Positions 59,859 to 64,000 of a stretch of 64,000 nt of DNA are shown here, piece by piece. Where the stretch lies: contig NKYR01000005.1 of the NCBI GenBank assembly GCA_003184365.1, forward strand, positions 124,001-188,000. Direction: 5' to 3'. The position numbers and the translations under genes are program-made. How positions within the stretch are numbered: position 1 is the first letter of the stretch; the number at the start of each line of letters is the position of its first letter. Source of the DNA: Evernia prunastri (Eukaryota > Ascomycota > Lecanoromycetes > Lecanorales > Parmeliaceae). The notes below the pieces were generated by a model. That model was not told where the DNA came from and made no database searches. It saw nothing but the letters and a program-made list of their open reading frames with translations.

Positions 59859-60506
59859 TACGGCGGACGATAACTGACACTCCGACAAACCAAGCCGACC
59901 ATCAAAGCTCATCATTCAAAAAAAATTATGTCTTCAATTTACGACTTTTTATATATAGTTCTTACTCTTCGTATAAACTATACGTAGAATATGAATTATA
60001 CTCTTCGAGAGTTTCTTCTTGAGAAGTATTCTTCGAGAATTAATTTCTTTATTTTTTTTCTTCTCATTTTTTTCGTAAAAATTTTTCACGAAATAGAAGT
60101 TTTTTTTTCTTTTTTTCCCAGTACCTCGAAGAGCTTCCCCCGAAGAGCTCCCCCCCGAAGAAACCCTCCGACACACCCTCCCGAAGCTTCCTCCCCCCGA
60201 AGAACACCACACCCCCCCCCTGGTCCCCCCCTTCCTNCCCCCCCCCCCCCGAAGAAACCCCCCGAAGAGCCCCTTCGAAGAGTACCCCCAAAAGAGTGCT
60301 TCGAAAGAGCTTTCCGAGAAATTCTCTAAAGAATATCCTTAAAAGAACTTTCCCCGAAGAATATTCTCGAAGAGTATCTCTTCAATTTAGAGAAAAAGTC
60401 GTACGAAGTATAAGAGAGTAGTCAGAGAAGACGAGACGCGATGCGAGAGATCAGGGGAAAAAAATTGCTCTTGGTTTTGTCGGAGTGTCAATTATCGTCC
60501 GCCGTA
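59859..60506. mobile_element. MITE-like DNA transposon with TA target duplication
   Basis: Terminal inverted repeats of about 38 bp bound a 644-bp element (59861-60504). The left end is CGGCGGACGATAACTGACAC followed by TCCGACAAACCAAG. The right end is its reverse complement with one substitution (C to T) and one inserted A. TA dinucleotides flank both ends (59859-59860 and 60505-60506), as for Tc1/mariner/pogo elements. The interior has no transposase. It is AT-rich at the left, then a CTTCGAAGAG-rich stretch with C homopolymers and one ambiguous base (N at 60237). It sits about 95 bp upstream of the midasin start codon. Confidence 0.8.
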
Positions 60507-60519
60507 TATTGGGGTGTAG

Positions 60520-60532
60520 CACTCCGACAAAG
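60520..60532. repeat. Third copy of the MITE inner terminal motif
   Basis: CACTCCGACAAAG recurs in the left-end orientation 15 bp outside the right end of the element. This may be the remnant of a second, nested or adjacent copy. Confidence 0.5.
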
Positions 60533-60612
60533 AACAATTTCGGTCCAAAACCCACCTAGATATCCTACAGCTGAATGATTTCGGCACAACCAAGTCCGAA
60601 ACGGTGGCGTAG

Positions 60613-60765
60613 CTCCAAGTAACAGGATTCTTGTCGGAATGGTTCGTTGACATCAATGTACGCTCCGGAAGCGGCATCAAAACATTAGAAGAGCTCACGA
60701 AAGACGGGACTTGGATCTACCCCGAGAAGCGCAAGCTACCTTACGGCTCCTTTAGTTCCAAGTGA
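60613..60765 (+). pseudogene. Protein-like open fragment beside the MITE
   Basis: A 50-codon open stretch (from a preceding stop to TGA 60765) reads LQVTGFLSEWFVDINVRSGS and continues with a Lys/Glu/Pro-rich tail ending in SSK. A possible splice acceptor (AACAG, about 60624) precedes it. It has no start codon and no recognised family. It looks like a last exon whose upstream part is missing, possibly displaced by the adjacent transposon. Chance is possible. Confidence 0.25.
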
Positions 60766-61084
60766 GCGTACATATTGTGAAGACTGAAGGCCTTTCTTCG
60801 CCCGGGGCCTATATGATTCATTCATTCATTGGATAAGACCCTCAACTACAAGCAAGTATAGAGTGCAATATGGACAGGAAAAGGGTCGAAGCATGCACAA
60901 CCAGCGAGGGCATGTGAATGAATGGATGGATAAAAAAATGAATAAATGTCCTTATTTCGCTATCCCTATCCGTTCTCTGATACTAGTGGTTGTAAGCACT
61001 GGACGCGACTTTGACTTATGGACGAGGCAGCTCACGGACCTAAGTGGGTTTCGTCGACCCGGACTCGGGAGCTCAATGGTTGAG
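60766..61084. other. Intergenic, 3' side of the repeat-peptide gene
   Basis: No gene is recognised. It contains a short ATGAATGAATGG-type run near 60910. Confidence 0.4.
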
Positions 61085-61366
61085 CTAAAGCTTGTCCGCT
61101 CCATAGCGGCCGCTCAGCTCATCCTCACGCTTGTCAAGACCATAGCGACCACTGAGTTCGTCCTCACGCTTGTCAAGACCATAGCGTCCGCTGAGCTCGT
61201 CCTCACGCTTGTCAAGACCATAGCGACCACTGAGTTCGTCCTCACGCTTGTCAAGTCCATAGCGACCACTGAGCTCGTCCTCACGCTTGTCAAGACCATA
61301 GCGTCCGCTGAGCTCATCCTCACGCTTGTCAAGGCCATAGCGACCACTGAGCTCGTCCTCCCGCTT
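61085..61366 (-). repeat. 39-bp coding tandem array, seven units
   Basis: Seven units of 39 bp start at 61366 and run leftward. Units vary at third codon positions (for example AGTGGT versus AGCGGA for Ser-Gly), which also shows that the copies are not freshly amplified. Confidence 0.93.
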
Positions 61367-61553
61367 CTGTGGTGCGACAGCAGTATCTACGGTCAACATG
61401 GGACATTAGTCGCCGTTCTTCAAGTAAGTAGATTGTTGACTGTGGGGACACGACGTCGGAGAAGTCTTGATGTGTCTACTTACCGGGAAGCATATAGGAT
61501 GGGGCAGCAGAGACCAAGGACAAAGCCAGGGCCAAAATTAAAGTGGTCTTCAT
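61085..61553 (-). CDS. Secreted Kex2-processed tandem-repeat peptide precursor (candidate RiPP/dikaritin-type)
   Basis: Two exons, 61553-61484 and 61386-61085, are joined across a 97-bp intron (GTAAGT donor, CGTAG acceptor) and give 123 residues. Residues 1-16 form a clean signal peptide (MKTTLILALALSLVSA). After APSYMLPDTAVAPQ come seven tandem 13-residue units, KREDELSGRYGLD. The last unit is altered to end GADKL. Each unit opens with Lys-Arg, the cleavage site of the Golgi protease Kex2, and would release an 11-residue EDELSGRYGLD peptide with one Tyr. DNA differences between the first six units are all synonymous, so the peptide is under selection. This architecture matches UstA-type precursors of dikaritin cyclic peptides (ustiloxin, phomopsin) and other fungal Kex2-processed repeat proteins. 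No UstYa/DUF3328 oxidase, methyltransferase or peptidase gene is present in the window, so the modification is unproven. Mating pheromone is unlikely because the unit has no Trp, Cys or C-terminal pheromone pattern. Confidence 0.88.
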
Positions 61554-62899
61554 GATGGTACGGCTGGAGAGTTTGGATGTTGTAGTAGTTGGGATGGGAT
61601 CGAGATATCTTCAAGATTGCTTTGTGCTGGATGACGGGATTCGATGCTGGAGGAGATTCCTGGAGGCTTGTCCTACTGATACCTTTTATATGTTGATGTG
61701 CACGGTGGGGCTGCCCCTATCCCTAGCTTCTCTGCATGATGCTGACAAGCTTTCAGTTCGATGTGAGCACCTCGAGCACCTTCTCTGCTTTTCCCCAATC
61801 ATGCTGACAAGACCGCTTTGCGGGTGCCCCCTTTCCCTCGATCACTAGCCTGGTGCATATCCCAAATGTTGAACTCCCTGAAGAGTGAGCATGCAAGACC
61901 CGCATCACGGTGGAGACTATGGCCAGTCTAATGTGAGAAGGTGATTGCAACAAGGGTCATGAACGCCAGATTGTTCACCGCCGAAAGGCAATCGAGATGC
62001 CTGGTGGAGAATGTTCGTACATCTGGTGTATACGTCGTTGCCATTATGATCACGATACGGTTCTGACCGCTAATTCCCTAGATTTTGTTTGCCAATGCTT
62101 ACTCTACGGAAGGCCTTTTGTATGCGCAGATTAGTCTGCATATGACTTGCATGGTCATAGAGCGCATTCTGTGCTTATTGTCAGCAATCTCCACCGGGCA
62201 TTTACCTCAGATTGTACTCTATCTGTCCACAGCCGAAAGAGAATTCAAGCAACCGCTAATAAAGGTGTGCATACTCGATTACATGGCTAGTATGAGAAGC
62301 TTAGTAAAAGTGGGAAATTGGCAATCCTTGGCAGGTTTGATCATGTACACTCTGGTACACTGCTGATAGTACTCCAGGGCCGGTTAGGGTGGGTGAGGGG
62401 GGAAGGGAGGGGGTTGGTGCACCTCCTGCGCAAAAGCCTGGTCCCTGAGGACAGTTGAGCATGGTCACGTTTAGTACCCGATATACTAATGATAGGAGCT
62501 AGTTATACCTTGGCGGATAGCCTCACTAAAGAGTTCGAACGATGTCAGAGATTGGTTCAATGATTGAACAAGTTTCTACATAAGTTTGATAGTTATCGAG
62601 GTCAAGATCACTAACGAGCTGACTGAATGATATCTCACCTCAAGCGAGAATAGGCGAAGATTTGTGATCGAATCCCCGTACTCAATTAGAGTTTGAAGAG
62701 ATCTCAGGATCTCCCGCTAGTACGGCTATCCTCAGTCTAAAAAGCCGGGCCAGCCGAACTGCCAGTTTGTTGAGTTCTCATTACCCGCGAAATTGGCAAA
62801 ATGTATTTTCTGCCTTAATCACAAAATAAAAGCGCACGCCAAATAGTTGAAGAGCTAAGATACGGCTTCAGATTCAGAATCCCGCCTCAGTGCAGTTTA
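61554..62899. other. Intergenic with a possible Copia remnant
   Basis: The first about 300 bp hold the promoter of the repeat-peptide gene. Beyond it no gene is recognised. At about 62500-62562 a short frame reads YTLADSLTKEFERCQRLVQ and then a stop. It resembles the end of a Ty1/Copia RNase H domain (LADxLTK motif). No long terminal repeat or reverse-transcriptase motif was found around it. Confidence 0.35.
61682..61690 (-). promoter_or_regulatory. TATA box of the repeat-peptide gene
   Basis: TATAAAAGG on the minus strand lies about 130 bp upstream of the start codon at 61553, a usual distance for a highly expressed or inducible fungal secreted-protein gene. Confidence 0.55.
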
Positions 62900-63385
62900 G
62901 GGCAAATTACTTATTCATACCTCGAAAGGTTGAATCCTTACAAATTTATACCCCAAATTACATTTTCATACCCCTTAGGGGTATGAATCGGTAAAACTAG
63001 AATCTGCTGGGGTATGAAGTTGTACTTTTTAGGGGCATTATCCTTAAAGAACTCGTTGAAAGATATTCTTCGGGAAGATTCTTCGGGGGGCACTCTAGAG
63101 GGTGAAGAAAAAGAAAAAAAAACCCCCTTTTATTGAGGCCCCTGAAGAACCCCCCCCCCCGGAAAAACCTCCCCGAAGAACCCCTTCGACAAAAATTCAT
63201 CAAAAGACCTGATTTGACTGTCAGTCATATCAAGACGTATTAAACAAGTTTTACATTTTTATATCCCATCAGAATTAGTCTTACCGATTTATATCCCTTA
63301 TTTTGATGAAGGGATATAAAAATGTAATTTGGGGTATGAATTTGTAAGGATTCAATCTTTCGGGGTATGATTCGGTAATTTGCCC
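62900..63385. mobile_element. Non-autonomous DNA transposon with long inverted repeats and 10-bp target duplication
   Basis: The 486-bp element is bounded by inverted repeats of about 75 bp. Both ends begin GGGCAAATTAC, and the arms then share TTGAATCCTTACAAATT and ACCCCAAATTACATTTT. They are flanked by a perfect 10-bp duplication, GTGCAGTTTA (62890-62899 and 63386-63395). Long inverted repeats with an 8-11-bp duplication are the signature of Mutator-like elements. There is no transposase. The interior has TTCGGGG-type motifs and C/G/A homopolymers like those of the element at 59861. Confidence 0.85.
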
Positions 63386-63395
63386 GTGCAGTTTA

Positions 63396-64000
63396 TTTCC
63401 CGAACTTTACCTTACCTACCTTATCTTAAAGTGTAAATCTTTGGGATCGCTTGGCAATACAATAGTCGCCACAATTTCATGAATCTACAGTAGCGGAGAA
63501 CGGAGATGTTGCAGGCAGGCTGTATTGGAGAGATTTCTTCTGCTCAGACCGCCAAATACATGCATGTTCACCTCTCTTCCGGGAAAGATACCACCGCGAT
63601 GGAGACACGGTCTGCCCTACACTTGGTTCGACAGATTCAATTGCCCAGTGAGAACTGAACCATGCTGACATGCATGCATCCTTGCGTTGATTAAGTCCGT
63701 ATCCAGAGGCAAGCGAGGATGCTGACGTGTGATGCTTTGACCGCTTCTTTAGCCCACTCTACTGTTGCTCGGGGCCTTGAAACTTCGAGCGTGAAACACG
63801 ACTTTCTCGACAACGAAGCCGCCAAACACTTTCAAGGTCTTAGGATCGGTTCTACAAGTCCAACCTTCTGTATTCAGGATCCAAAGCGAAGTGCCAGTTC
63901 GAATATGCATCCTATTTACTTGGGAGCGTCAGCTTCAGCTTCCTCTTCCCATCTTCTCAAAGAAGAGGAGGCCTTGGGAACCTGTCAAACCGGCCAGGAG
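63396..64000. other. Window end, nothing recognised
   Basis: Short open frames only. A gene entering from the right cannot be excluded because the sequence stops here. Confidence 0.3.

Noticed and set aside
60050..60440. CRISPR-like or structured RNA array in the CTTCGAAGAG-rich stretch
   Set aside because: Fungal nuclear DNA, irregular spacing, and the stretch lies inside a transposon bounded by inverted repeats.
61085..61553. Alpha-type mating pheromone precursor
   Set aside because: The repeated unit is acidic and lacks the Trp/Cys-containing C-terminal pattern of ascomycete pheromones.
60863..61555. 230-residue plus-strand frame with a repeating LTLVKTIATTEF-like pattern
   Set aside because: It is the antisense reading of the 39-bp coding repeat; the minus strand has the signal peptide, intron and Kex2 sites.
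1..64000. tRNA or rRNA genes
   Set aside because: T-arm-like strings (for example near 22650 and 62670) occur, but no matching acceptor and anticodon arms were found.

Overview
The window is nuclear DNA of a filamentous ascomycete (Pezizomycotina). The genes have short spliceosomal introns of about 46-97 bp with GTAAGT-like donors and CTAAC/CTGA-like branch sites. The families are typical of this group: fungal NLR-like ATPases, kinase-ankyrin proteins, a GH18 chitinase with chitin-binding modules, a Kex2-processed repeat precursor, and TORC2 subunit AVO1/SIN1. I cannot assign a class. Most exon joins below were worked out by hand from splice sites and reading phase. They agree in phase unless stated otherwise.

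Positions 1-28 kb look accessory and decaying. A kinase-ankyrin gene (minus) and an NLR-like NACHT-TPR gene (plus) diverge from one promoter region. They are followed by a HeLo-type pseudokinase (plus) and a convergent active-looking kinase (minus). Together these form a compact signalling or self/non-self-like island. Next come a mitoribosomal bL28m gene with two in-frame TGA codons and apparent frameshifts, a decayed alpha/beta-hydrolase, a large multi-exon GH18/CBM18 chitinase with one apparent single-base frameshift, a membrane-anchored lectin-like beta-propeller, and an O-methyltransferase pseudogene. Long gene-free stretches separate them.

Positions 28.6-59.8 kb are conserved and dense: an MFS transporter (with a 25-nt micro-exon), mitoribosomal bL12m, a neurochondrin-like protein, a PRCC-domain protein, AVO1/SIN1, a dual-specificity phosphatase, an AT-hook protein and midasin (MDN1/REA1, about 4,943 residues in three exons). 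Genes are divergent or convergent with short spacers, some carrying microsatellites.

Positions 59.8-64 kb are again accessory. Two small non-autonomous DNA transposons lie here. One has about 38-bp terminal inverted repeats and a TA duplication. The other has about 75-bp inverted repeats and a perfect 10-bp target duplication. Between them is a small gene for a secreted precursor: a signal peptide followed by seven near-identical 13-residue units, each opened by a Lys-Arg Kex2 site. It resembles precursors of fungal ribosomally made, Kex2-processed cyclic peptides (dikaritin/ustiloxin type) and is the most interesting feature here. No UstY-like tailoring gene is visible inside the window.
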